A stretch of DNA of 64,000 bases from Nocardioides ganghwensis (lineage in GTDB: Bacteria; Actinomycetota; Actinomycetes; Propionibacteriales; Nocardioidaceae): the NCBI RefSeq assembly GCF_014779655.1, contig NZ_JACXYX010000003.1:186001-250000 (forward strand). Reading direction: 5' to 3'. The notes under the pieces are model-generated. The model made no database searches and was not told the origin of the DNA. It saw only the letters and a program-made list of their open reading frames with translations. The translations under genes and the position numbers were made by a program. This document shows, piece by piece, positions 1 through 8,700 of the stretch (within the stretch, counting starts at the first letter, position 1; each line of letters begins with the position of its first letter).

Positions 1-635
1 GCGGCCTCGGTCTTGCGGCGCAGGTAGCCGACGTAGACCTCGAGCGAGTTCGCGCTCGTCGGGAAGTCGTAGCCCCAGACCTCCTCCAGGATGAAGGCGC
101 GGTCGAGCACGCGCCGCGGCCGGCGCAGGAACATCTCGAGCAGGGTGAACTCGGTGCGGGTCAGCTCGATCGCGCGGCCGCCGCGCGAGACGTCGCGGCT
201 CGCGACGTCCATGGTGAGGTCGGCGAACGACAGCACCTCGCTCTCGCCGTCCTCGTCGGGCACCACCCGGCGCAGCAGCGCCCGCAGCCGGGCCAGCAGC
301 TCCTCGAGCGCGAACGGCTTGGTGAGGTAGTCGTCGGCCCCGGCGTCGAGGCCCTCGACCCGGTCGCCCACCGCGTCGCGGGCGGTGAGCACCAGCACGG
401 GTACGTCGTTGCCCGCCGCGCGCAGGGCACGGGTGGTCTCGATCCCGTCCAGTCTCGGCATCATCACGTCGATCACCACGACGTCGGGGTGCTGGGCGCC
501 GACCGCGACCAGGCCCTCGGCCCCGTCGGCGGCGAGGACGACCTCGTAGCCGTTGAACTCCAGCGACCGGCGCAGCGAGTCGCGCACCGCCCGGTCGTCG
601 TCGACGACCAGCACGCGGGGCCGGGACTCAGTCAC
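1..635 (-). CDS. OmpR/MprA-type response regulator, cut by window edge
   Basis: DNA-binding response regulator of a two-component system, acting in the cytoplasm on promoter DNA. The N-terminal receiver domain has the acidic pocket near residues 12-14, a phospho-acceptor Asp at about residue 56 ([10 protein letters not shown]) and a conserved Lys in LTKPF. A winged-helix trans_reg_C domain follows, with RTEFTLLE and EEVWGYDF visible. The last residues lie before the window start, so the product is at least 211 residues. I chose the GTG at 633-635 because a CATCCT hexamer sits exactly six bases upstream, which suggests a leaderless transcript. The partner histidine kinase would be expected outside the window; this is inference. 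Confidence 0.9.
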   Translation of the reverse strand, partial: MTESRPRVLVVDDDRAVRDSLRRSLEFNGYEVVLAADGAEGLVAVGAQHPDVVVIDVMMPRLDGIETTRALRAAGNDVPVLVLTARDAVGDRVEGLDAGADDYLTKPFALEELLARLRALLRRVVPDEDGESEVLSFADLTMDVASRDVSRGGRAIELTRTEFTLLEMFLRRPRRVLDRAFILEEVWGYDFPTSANSLEVYVGYLRRKTEA

Positions 636-693
636 GGGCCAAGGATGCCACCGGCGCCTGAGCGGAGCCTGAGCGTCTCCTGCAGGCAGCAGG

Positions 694-1557
694 TCAGGCG
701 TAGCGCGCCGCGACCGCCCCGGCGCGGGCGCCGTAGCCGCCGCCGAACATGCACGCGTGCACCAGCAGCGGGAAGAGCTGGTGGATCCCGAGTCGCTCCT
801 CCCAGCCCTCGGCGAGGGGGTACGCCTCGTCGTAGGCGGCCATCACCCGCGGCAGGTGCGTGAGCCCGAACAGGTGGAGCATCGCCAGGTCGACCTCGCG
901 GTGCCCGCCGTGGGCGGCCGGGTCGATGACGTGGATGGCGAGGTCCTGGCCCCAGAGGCAGTTGCCGTTCCAGAGGTCGCCGTGCAGCCGTGCGGGCGTC
1001 TCCTCGGGCAGGAGGCCGGAGAGCCGGCCGATGACGGCCTCGACCGCCGCCGCGTCGGGCTCGGTGATCGCGCCGCGGTCGCGCGCGAGCTTGAGGTAGG
1101 GCAGCACCCGGCGCACGGCGTAGAACTCGGGCCACGAGTCGGCGGTCTTGTTGGGCAGCGGCAGTCGCCCGATGAACCCGTCGTGGTCGAGGCCCCAGCC
1201 GTCGGCTCCGGCGGCGTGGGTGGTGGCGAGCTGCTGGCCGAAGGCGACGGCCGCCTCGACGGGGGTCTTCGAGCTCTGCTCGACCCACGCGAGGACCACG
1301 CAGTCGCTGGCCGCGGCGAGGACCTCGGGCACCGGCACGCCACCCTCGACCTCGGAGAGCCAGCGGAGTCCCTCGGCCTCGGCCTCGAAGAACCCCTCGG
1401 GCGCGTGCGGCAGCGTCTTCATCAGCGCCGTCTGGCCGCTGGACAGGCGCAGCCGGGTCGCCGTGGCGATGTCGCCGCCCGCCACCGGCGAGGTCGCGAC
1501 GACCGCGGTGCCGAGCAGCTCCTCGGCGCGCCGGGCGACCAGTGGCTGGCGAGCCAT
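694..1557 (-). CDS. Fructosamine/ketosamine-3-kinase family protein
   Basis: Cytoplasmic kinase-like protein of the fructosamine-kinase family (aminoglycoside-phosphotransferase fold), 287 residues, the usual length. Known members phosphorylate sugar-amine adducts on glycated proteins so that they break down. The sequence shows the catalytic-loop motif HGDLWNGN in the second half, then a metal-binding [14 protein letters not shown] stretch corresponding to the kinase DxD/DFG region, and the family pattern [17 protein letters not shown]. Its ATG overlaps the TGA of the upstream tyrosine phosphatase gene (ATGA), so the two are probably translationally coupled. The substrate cannot be read from sequence. 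Confidence 0.85.
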   Translation of the reverse strand: MARQPLVARRAEELLGTAVVATSPVAGGDIATATRLRLSSGQTALMKTLPHAPEGFFEAEAEGLRWLSEVEGGVPVPEVLAAASDCVVLAWVEQSSKTPVEAAVAFGQQLATTHAAGADGWGLDHDGFIGRLPLPNKTADSWPEFYAVRRVLPYLKLARDRGAITEPDAAAVEAVIGRLSGLLPEETPARLHGDLWNGNCLWGQDLAIHVIDPAAHGGHREVDLAMLHLFGLTHLPRVMAAYDEAYPLAEGWEERLGIHQLFPLLVHACMFGGGYGARAGAVAARYA

Positions 1558-2066
1558 CAGGCGGGACCCTCGAGCGCGCGGGGGAGGGCCGCCACGATCG
1601 CATCGCTCGTGCGCTCGACCATCGCCAGCACCTCCTCGAACCCGTCGTCCCCACCGTAGTACGGGTCCGGGACCTCTCCACCCGGGTCGACGGGATCGAG
1701 GTCGCGGAACATCCCGACCCGCGGCGTCCGGCCGCCGACGTCGGCGAGGTTCGCCTCGTCCATCACGAGGACGAGGTCGTACGCCTCGGGCCAGGTCGCG
1801 TCGTACTGCCGGGCGCGGTGCCGGCTCGGGTCGTAGCCGGCCGTGGTCAGCGTGGCCGCGGCGCGCGGGTCCATCGGGTTGCCGACGTGCCAGCCGCCGG
1901 TGCCGGAGGACGCGACCTCGACCCGGTCGTCGAGACCGGCGTCGGCCAGGCGGCTCTCCAGGACGACGTGGGCCGTGGGCGAGCGGCAGATGTTGCCGAG
2001 GCAGACCAGCGCGATCCGGTAGCGGCCGGGCTCGCGGGCGGCGGGCAGGTCGGTGGGGACCGGCAC
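1557..2066 (-). CDS. Low-molecular-weight protein tyrosine phosphatase
   Basis: Cytoplasmic or secreted LMW-PTP of 169 residues, the same class as mycobacterial PtpA. The P-loop CLGNICRS (C-X5-R-S, Cys about residue 22) and the general-acid region VPDPYYGG are both present. The GTG at 2064-2066 is the only plausible start between the upstream stop and the P-loop. It gives a roughly 17-residue extension ahead of the core and lies just 5 bases after the stop of the holin-like gene. The stop overlaps the start of the fructosamine-kinase-like gene. The set holin-like, phosphatase, kinase-like reads as one transcription unit. Substrates are unknown. Confidence 0.88.
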   Translation of the reverse strand: MPVPTDLPAAREPGRYRIALVCLGNICRSPTAHVVLESRLADAGLDDRVEVASSGTGGWHVGNPMDPRAAATLTTAGYDPSRHRARQYDATWPEAYDLVLVMDEANLADVGGRTPRVGMFRDLDPVDPGGEVPDPYYGGDDGFEEVLAMVERTSDAIVAALPRALEGPA

Positions 2067-2071
2067 CGGCG

Positions 2072-2461
2072 TCAGTCCCGCGAGGGCAGGGCGATCCGCA
2101 CGCCCCAGCCGACGACGGTGATGATGAGCGAGCCGACGAGTGCGTTCCAGAAGCCGTCGACGTGGAAGCCGAGGTCGAAGGCGTCGGCCAGCCATGCGGT
2201 GAGCAGCAGCATGAGGGCGTTGATCACCAGCAGCAGGAAGCCCAGCGTCAGGATGATGAACGGCAGCGACAGCAGCTTGATCACCGGCTCGACGAAGGTC
2301 GACACGAGTCCGAGGATGAGGGCCACGAGGAGCAGCGGCACGATCTTCTCCTGGAGCTCGGCCTGCCCGTTGTCGGGGCCGTCGAAGTAGATCCCGGCCA
2401 GCAGCTGGGCCGCCACGGCCAGCCCGACGGCGTACGTCAGCAACCACGTCACGAAGCGCAT
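2072..2461 (-). CDS. Phage holin family 4 (PF04020-like) membrane protein
   Basis: Small integral membrane protein of 129 residues with four predicted hydrophobic segments. The typical pattern VPLLLVALILGLVSTFVEPVIKLLSLP is present in pieces, with repeated ILTLGF/LLVINAL segments. It belongs to the chromosomal family named after phage holins. There is no phage context here and its cellular role is not established. The start is supported by TAGTCT placed exactly six bases upstream of the ATG, suggesting a leaderless transcript divergent from the VanZ-like gene. The phosphatase gene follows after 5 bases. Confidence 0.8.
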   Translation of the reverse strand: MRFVTWLLTYAVGLAVAAQLLAGIYFDGPDNGQAELQEKIVPLLLVALILGLVSTFVEPVIKLLSLPFIILTLGFLLLVINALMLLLTAWLADAFDLGFHVDGFWNALVGSLIITVVGWGVRIALPSRD

Positions 2462-2504
2462 ACGTCGAGACTAGCGACCCCTGCCGTCCCGTTACCCTCC
2501 CCGG

Positions 2505-3065
2505 ATGGTGACGATCGGCGGCACGGGCGTGATGGTGCTCGGCGCGCTGGCGGCCGGACTGGCGGCCGTGCTGCTCGCGCTCGCCGTCCGCCGTCGGCTC
2601 GGCACCGCGTCCGCGGTGTCGGTTTCCGGCCTGCTGTGGTCGCTGGCCGCGATCGGGCTGGTGACGCTCGTGCCGACCCGGGCCGACGTCGGGATCGTGC
2701 CGGCCGAGACCCGGAGCGAGTCGTGCTCGTGGGACTACGGCGGACCGTCGGGGGCGGCCTTCGAGGTTCTCGGGTTCGACCAGCGCACCCTCAACGTCCT
2801 GCTCTTCGTGCCGGCGGGGATGTTCCTCGTGCTCGCCGTCGGGCGCTGGTGGTCGGGAGTCGCGCTCGCCCCGCTCGGCCTCGCGGCGCTGGCGGCGTAC
2901 AGCCTCGGCATCGAGCTCACCCAGCTCCAGCTCGCCCGCCTCGACCGCGCCTGCGACGTGACCGACATGGTCGACAACGTCCTCGGTGCGGGCATCGGCT
3001 TCGCGATCGGCCTGCTGCTGCTGCCGGTGGTGCGGCCGTGGCGGGGCCGACGCACCGCTGAATAG
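2505..3065 (+). CDS. VanZ-like membrane protein
   Basis: Integral membrane protein of 186 residues with about five hydrophobic segments. It shows the VanZ family features of a central NVLLFVPAGMFL helix and a late helix containing SLGIELTQ, followed by CDVTDMVDNVLGAGIGF. VanZ proteins are best known from teicoplanin resistance clusters, but most chromosomal members have no assigned function. A TACCCT hexamer exactly six bases before the ATG suggests a leaderless message. The TAG stop doubles as the start of the -10 element proposed for the next gene. Confidence 0.75.
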   Translation: MVTIGGTGVMVLGALAAGLAAVLLALAVRRRLGTASAVSVSGLLWSLAAIGLVTLVPTRADVGIVPAETRSESCSWDYGGPSGAAFEVLGFDQRTLNVLLFVPAGMFLVLAVGRWWSGVALAPLGLAALAAYSLGIELTQLQLARLDRACDVTDMVDNVLGAGIGFAIGLLLLPVVRPWRGRRTAE

Positions 3066-3074
3066 GGTCCCCCT

Positions 3075-4145
3075 ATGACCTCCCCCCAGCCCCGGCCCAA
3101 CGTGCTCGCCATCCCTGCGTACGTCGCCGGCAAGCCGCCCGTCGCCCGACCCGGGCTGACGTCCTACAAGCTGTCGTCCAACGAGAACCCCTACCCGCCG
3201 CTCCCGGGCGTCCTGGAGGCCGCGACCGAGGCGGCGGCGCAGATGAACCGCTACCCCGACATGGGCAGCACGGCCCTGTACGCCGCCCTCGGCGAGGCGA
3301 TGGGGGTGCCGGTCGAGGACCTGGCGGCGGCGACCGGATCGGTCGGCCTGATCTACCAGCTCGTCAACGCGTTCTGCGAGCCCGGCGACGAGGTCGTCTA
3401 CGCCTGGCGCTCCTTCGAGGCCTACCCGATCGCCGTCACGGCCGGGGGCGCGACCAGCGTGCAGGTGCCGGTGACCGCCGACGGCCGTCACGACCTCGAC
3501 GCGATGGCCGCGGCCGTCACCGAGCGTACGAAGGTCGTCATCGTCTGCACGCCCAACAACCCGACCGGACCCGCCGTCACCCAGACCGACCTCGACGCGT
3601 TCATCGCGAAGATCCCCACGCACGTGGTGGTCGTGGTCGACGAGGCCTACCTGGAGTTCGTCCGGATGGACGACGCCATCGACGGCATCGCGACCTACCG
3701 GCGCCACGACAACGTCGTGCTCACCCGCACGTTCTCCAAGGCGTACGGACTCGCCGGCTTCCGCGTCGGGTACGCCGTGGCTCCGGCGCCGCTGGCAGCC
3801 GCCCTCCGCGCCGTCTCGCTGCCCTTCGGCGTCAGCCACGTCGCGCAGGCCGCGGCGATCGCCTCGCTGGCCGCGCAGGACGAGCTGCTCGCGCGGGTCG
3901 AGGACCTCGTCGCGCGCCGTGCCGACCTCGTCGCCCGGCTGCGCGAGGTGGGCTGGGAGCTCCCCGACGCCCAGGGCAACTTCGTGTGGTTCCCGCTCGG
4001 CGACCGCGCCCTCGACTTCGCCGCGGCCTGCGGCGAGGTGGGGATCTCGGTGCGGCCCTTCGCCGGCGACGGCGTCCGGGTCAGCATCGGCGAGGCCGAG
4101 GCGTTCGAGCGGGTCGTCGAGGTCGCTGCCCGCTTCGCCCCCTGA
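3075..4145 (+). CDS. pat: PLP aminotransferase, Pat/HisC2 type
   Basis: Fold-type I PLP aminotransferase of 356 residues related to histidinol-phosphate aminotransferase. Visible motifs are KLSSNENPYPPLP near the N-terminus, the cofactor motif CTPNNPTGP, the DEAYLEF segment and the Schiff-base lysine in RTFSKAYGLAGFRVGY. The WRSFEAYP segment and the overall pattern recall the actinobacterial aromatic aminotransferase Pat (HisC2, Rv3772-like) rather than the biosynthetic HisC, and no other histidine genes are nearby. TAGGGT lies exactly six bases ahead of the ATG. A hisC role is the main alternative. Confidence 0.85.
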   Translation: MTSPQPRPNVLAIPAYVAGKPPVARPGLTSYKLSSNENPYPPLPGVLEAATEAAAQMNRYPDMGSTALYAALGEAMGVPVEDLAAATGSVGLIYQLVNAFCEPGDEVVYAWRSFEAYPIAVTAGGATSVQVPVTADGRHDLDAMAAAVTERTKVVIVCTPNNPTGPAVTQTDLDAFIAKIPTHVVVVVDEAYLEFVRMDDAIDGIATYRRHDNVVLTRTFSKAYGLAGFRVGYAVAPAPLAAALRAVSLPFGVSHVAQAAAIASLAAQDELLARVEDLVARRADLVARLREVGWELPDAQGNFVWFPLGDRALDFAAACGEVGISVRPFAGDGVRVSIGEAEAFERVVEVAARFAP

Positions 4146-4188
4146 GTCGTCGCCCGGAGCGCGCCCGCACGGTCGGTATGGTTGAACT

Positions 4189-5178
4189 GTGAACGACACG
4201 GCGACGTACACCACCAAGGGCAAGCCCTTCGAGCGCGACATGTCCTACCTGCCCGACCGGGTGCTGGCGGGGGAGCGCTCGGCGGACCCGCTCGACGACC
4301 AGTTCCCCAGCGGCTCCAAGGACAGCCCGCGCGACGTCCCGGTGTGGAAGGCCGAGCCCGGCCGCTACCGGCTGGTCGCCGCCCGTGCCTGCCCCTGGGC
4401 GCACCGCTCGATCATCGTGCGCACGCTCCTCGGCCTCGAGGACGTCATCTCGTGGGGCGCGCCCGGACCGGTGCACGACGCCCGCAGCTGGACCTTCGAC
4501 CTCGACGAGGGCGGCCGCGACCCCGTCCTCGGCATCGAGCGCCTCCAGGAGGCCTACTTCGCCCGCGAGGCCGACTACCCGCGCGGCATCACGGTCCCGG
4601 CGATCGTCGAGGTCGAGTCGGGACAGGTCGTGACCAACGACTTCCCGCAGATCACCCACGACCTGTCCTTCGAGTGGCGCGAGCACCAGCGCCCCGACGC
4701 CCCCGACCTGTGGCCCGCCGACGTCCGCGAGGAGATGGAGGCGGTGATGAAGCGGGTCTTCACCGAGGTCAACAACGGTGTCTACCGCTGCGGCTTCGCC
4801 GGCTCGCAGGAGGCGTACGACGACGCCTACGAGCGTCTCTTCGCCGCCCTCGACTGGCTCGAGGACCGCCTCGCCGACCGTCGCTACCTGATGGGCGACG
4901 CCATCACCGAGGCCGACGTACGCCTCTTCACCACCCTGGTGCGCTTCGACGCGGTCTACCACGGCCACTTCAAGTGCAACCGCAACAAGATCACCGAGAT
5001 GCCGCACCTCTGGGGCTACGCGCGCGACCTGTTCCAGACCCCCGGCTTCGCCGACGAGGTCGACTTCGAGCAGATCAAGCAGCACTACTACGTCGTGCAC
5101 ACGGACATCAACCCGACGCAGATCGTGCCCGCCGGGCCTGACGAGTCCGGCTGGCTGACGCCGCACGGCCGCGGCTGA
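4189..5178 (+). CDS. Xi-class GST-like (glutathionyl/mycothiolyl-hydroquinone reductase) protein
   Basis: Cytoplasmic thioredoxin-fold protein of 329 residues resembling the YqjG/ECM4 family of S-glutathionyl-hydroquinone reductases. The active-site motif RACPWAHR sits at about residues 67-74, followed by the characteristic DFPQITHDLSFEW region, an all-alpha C-terminal domain and the YYVVHTDINP ending. Actinomycetes use mycothiol rather than glutathione, so a mycothiol-linked substrate is likely (inference). The GTG start is supported by TATGGT exactly six bases upstream, giving a leaderless message separate from the aminotransferase gene 43 bases away. Confidence 0.85.
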   Translation: MNDTATYTTKGKPFERDMSYLPDRVLAGERSADPLDDQFPSGSKDSPRDVPVWKAEPGRYRLVAARACPWAHRSIIVRTLLGLEDVISWGAPGPVHDARSWTFDLDEGGRDPVLGIERLQEAYFAREADYPRGITVPAIVEVESGQVVTNDFPQITHDLSFEWREHQRPDAPDLWPADVREEMEAVMKRVFTEVNNGVYRCGFAGSQEAYDDAYERLFAALDWLEDRLADRRYLMGDAITEADVRLFTTLVRFDAVYHGHFKCNRNKITEMPHLWGYARDLFQTPGFADEVDFEQIKQHYYVVHTDINPTQIVPAGPDESGWLTPHGRG

Positions 5179-5759
5179 CGCCGGGTCGCGGGTGGGCGCC
5201 CGGGTGGACCGGTCTGGACCCCCGGCCCCCCGACAGGCCCCCAAGTCCGACGTCTTCTCAAGACTCTCCCAAGACATCCGACAGGTACGCCGCCGCTCGC
5301 CCGTACCCGCCCCGTCCGCGCGTCCCGCGGCGCATCGTGGCTGACCACCACGGACCTCGCAGGGCGGCGCTCCCACCGGCCTGCGCCCTCCACCCACATG
5401 GAGGAGAGCCGGGGCAGACGGACACCCACAAGTCCGCCGGCCCCGGCTCGTGGTGTTCGGAGCCGTCGCCCGTCCGGGTTGGTGCGCGACGCCCCGACCT
5501 CTCCCACGTTGGGTACGTGGTCTGGTCCGATCGCGCCCTATCCGGCCTGATACGCCAAGTTTCGATCAAGCCCGGCCGGAGGTAGTCCCCGACCTCTGCT
5601 CAGCCGGTGCGGTGGCCCCGTTCCGGCGAGAACCTTCTGCCGGGACATGTGAGCCGTGCGTCATGGGGGCGTGCGGCGTCCACGGTCGACAGCGCTGGGG
5701 GGCGTCGGTCACCGGACGGACTTCGACAGTGGGGACTACTCGCACAGGGGGCGAGATTC
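5179..5759 (+). other. Long gene-free region before the giant surface-protein gene
   Basis: A 581-base stretch without a convincing gene between the GST-like gene and the surface-protein gene. It holds a double-hairpin element at 5387-5449 (listed separately). The remaining roughly 300 bases before the start are probably the promoter and a long 5' leader. A purine-rich ribosome-binding stretch (AGGGGGCGAG) lies just upstream of the ATG at 5760. No -35/-10 pair stands out with confidence, and I see no match to a riboswitch class that I know. Confidence 0.5.
5387..5449 (+). repeat. Double-hairpin element, copy A
   Basis: Two adjacent inverted repeats. Hairpin 1 is CCTCCA / TGGAGG with a 6-base loop (5387-5404). 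Hairpin 2 runs from 5406 to 5449, with GAGCCGGGGC pairing GCCCCGGCTC, a 3x3 internal loop, then CGGAC / GTCCG around the loop ACCCACAA. A near-copy with compensating changes in the stem lies at 10809-10875, on the other side of the surface-protein gene and in the same orientation. It could be a transcription terminator for the GST-like gene or a mobile or regulatory RNA element. Confidence 0.6.
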
Positions 5760-8700
5760 ATGCATCGCGTACGCACGAACACCAGGACCGCGCAGCTGAA
5801 GCGACGGACTCGAGGGGCACACGCAGCCGAACGGCGACGGGGGCCGGGAGGGTTGAGCCGACTGCTCGCCCTCCTCCTGCTCGTCCCGGTCTTCGCCGTC
5901 CAGGCCACGACCTCGGCCGCGAGCGCGGCCGTCGTGGCGGGCTTCGAGATCGACGGCAACACGCCAGTCGACGGCGGCGGCACGGACTGGGCGGGGCTCG
6001 ACGACGCCACCACCCACAAGACCGACCCGGTCGGCAACGTCGACACCAGCACGTTCAAGGGCAGCAAGGAGTTCGAGCACCCCTCCACCTGGGAGATCGG
6101 CACCGGACTCGCGCCCAACCAGGACGACATCTCCGACGTCTACATCCACGACGCGGTCGTGGACGACGACATCTGGGGCTTCATCGGCTTCCGCCGCTAC
6201 ACCTCCAGCGGCGTGACGAACTTCGACGTCGAGTTCAACCGGCAGCAGAACGCCGGTGGCAGCACCTACCTGCCGCTGCGCTCCGTCGGCGACGTGATGG
6301 TCCGCTTCGAGCAGGACGGCAACAAGGGCTTCAAGCTCACCAACGCCTACTTCTGGCGGCTCAAGACCGGTCCGGACTGGACGTCCGGCTGCCTCGAGGT
6401 CAGCGGCTACTCGCCCGGCGCCGGCTGGTGCCCGGTCGACATCTCCCAGGTCCCCTTCACCGGCACCACGGGCGAGGGCGGGCTCTTCGGCGAGGGCGCG
6501 TTCAACTTCACCGCGCTCCTCGAGCTCGGTGGCGGCGACATCACCTGCCTCGGCGGCAACTTCGGCACGATGAACATCCGGACCTTCACCGGCAACGCCA
6601 ACGAGTCCGCGCTCAAGGACTACGTCGACGCGGTCAGCATCGACGTCGGTGACACGTGCGGGGCCATGGAGATCTACAAGGTCGACCAGTTCGGCAACTC
6701 CGTTCCCGGCGCGACGTTCTCCATCTCCCCCAACCCGATCCCGGGTGAGACCGCGAGCCCGCTCGTCATCACCGAGGGCGGGGCGGGCGACCCCGACGGA
6801 ACGGCCAACGGCGCCATCGTCATCGACCCGGCCAGCCCGGGCACGTACACGGTGGTCGAGACCGCGGCCCCGGCCGGGTACGAGCTGCCGCAACCGGTGT
6901 CGGCGCGCACGTGGACCGTCACGGTCGGCGAGAACGGTGAGGGCAGCGTCAACACCCCGTTGACCGTGACCGACCGGAGGTACTTCGCGTCCCCGACGAT
7001 CGTCAATGCCCCGAGCTACGACATCGACTACAACTGGCAGGTCGTCAAGTTCGTCACCGGCCCCAAGACGGCTGACGTGCCCGAGGGCACCGACGCCACC
7101 TTCCCCTACGAGGTGCGGCTCAAGGCGCTCGACCCGACGACCTCCGGCTTCGGCGGGACCGTCACGGTCACCAACCCGAACCCGCTGCCCATGGTGGGGA
7201 CGCTCTCGGCCGGCATCACCGGCGGCGCGTCGTGCACCATCAGCGCGCCGGACGTCTCCGGCGCAGCCGGGCACCAGGTCGACCTGGCGAGCGGGGCCAA
7301 CCCGTTCACCTACACCTGCCCGACGGCGGCCCTTCCCGGTGGCACCACTGCGACCGTGACGTGGGCGGAGGCGACCTACCCGAGCTCCGACGCGGGCGAG
7401 ACCTACACGCGCTCCGACGCGAAGGCCTTCACCATCGACCAGAAGACCGACGAGACCACCACGGTCACCGACACCTTCGACGGCGGTGCGCCGGAGGACC
7501 TGGGCACCTTCGACTGGAACACCGTCCGGGCCTCGAACGTCCCGGCGGCCCACACGGTCGTCGTCGCGACGTACTCCCGCGACATCGCGGGCGTGCCGGG
7601 GAAGTGCACCGACTACACCGACACGGCGCGCGAGTCGGCCGACGAGACCAGTGACAGCGAGAAGGTCACGGTCTGCGTGGGCCGGAACCTCGACGTCACC
7701 AAGGACGCCACGCTCGGCTACCAGCGCGAGCTGCTCTGGGACATCGCCAAGTCCGGCCCCGGCACGGTCTGGGTCGGTGAGGACGAGCAGGGCGACCTGA
7801 GGAAGACCGTCGACTTCACCATCGACGTCACCGCCGACGGCGTGAGCGACTCCCAGTGGGCGCTCACCGGCACGATCCTCATCGACAACCCCAACTCCTG
7901 GCCCGTGACGGTCGACGTGACCGACACGGTCGTGGTCGACACCAAGGTGCTCCAGTGCACGATCGACGGCGGCGCCTCGGTGGCCGTGCCGGCCAACGCG
8001 GTCGACCACCCTGTGACGTACGAGTGCCCGGGCGTCGAGCAGGGCGACTACGTCGGCGAGAACACCGTCACCATCGACTGGAGCGCGGACTCCCACGCCT
8101 ACCCGAGGACCAGCGACAGCGACACCGTCGACGTCGAGGTGACGGGTGACCCGGAGCCCACCAACGCGACGGTCACGCTCACCGACCTGCTCGAGGGCGA
8201 GGACGTCACGGCGGACCTGCCGCAGTCGACGTTCGACTGGAGCACCGTCCACGCGATGACCGGCGACGCGGCGGCGAACCCGCCGCTCGCCGACCACACG
8301 CAGCGCCTCACCTACTCGGTGGAGCTCGACGGCGCGACCGGCGAGTGCGTGCCCTACGAGAACGTCGTCACCATCGACCAGACCAAGCAGTCCGACGCCC
8401 ACACGGTGACGCTGTGCTCGCCGGGCGTCGCCAAGACGGTCGTGGCCGACTTCGGGCGCAAGCAGCTGTGGAAGCTGACCAAGGAGGTCGACAAGACGTT
8501 CGTCGAGGTCGGTCCCGACGGCCAGGCGCGGTTCACCTACACCGTGACCGCCACCCCGGGCGAGGTCGTGCCGGACGGCACCGCCTCGTGGTCGGGCTCG
8601 ATCGAGGTCAGCAACCCCTCCGACGAGGTGCTGGTCGTCGACGTGGCGGACCTCGCCGACGTGGCCGGCTGGACCTGCGAGCTGGTCGCCGACGGCACCG

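Noticed and set aside
2072-2461. Holin-like gene as a sign of a prophage
   Set aside because: The family is widespread in bacterial chromosomes. No other phage gene, integrase or attachment site is near.
1557-4241. 894-codon minus-strand frame running through the VanZ-like and aminotransferase genes
   Set aside because: Only its last 169 codons (tyrosine phosphatase) match a family. The rest is low-complexity antisense of better-supported genes.
5600-5760. c-di-GMP (GEMM) or other riboswitch in the leader of the surface-protein gene
   Set aside because: I could not align the conserved core motifs of any riboswitch class I know.
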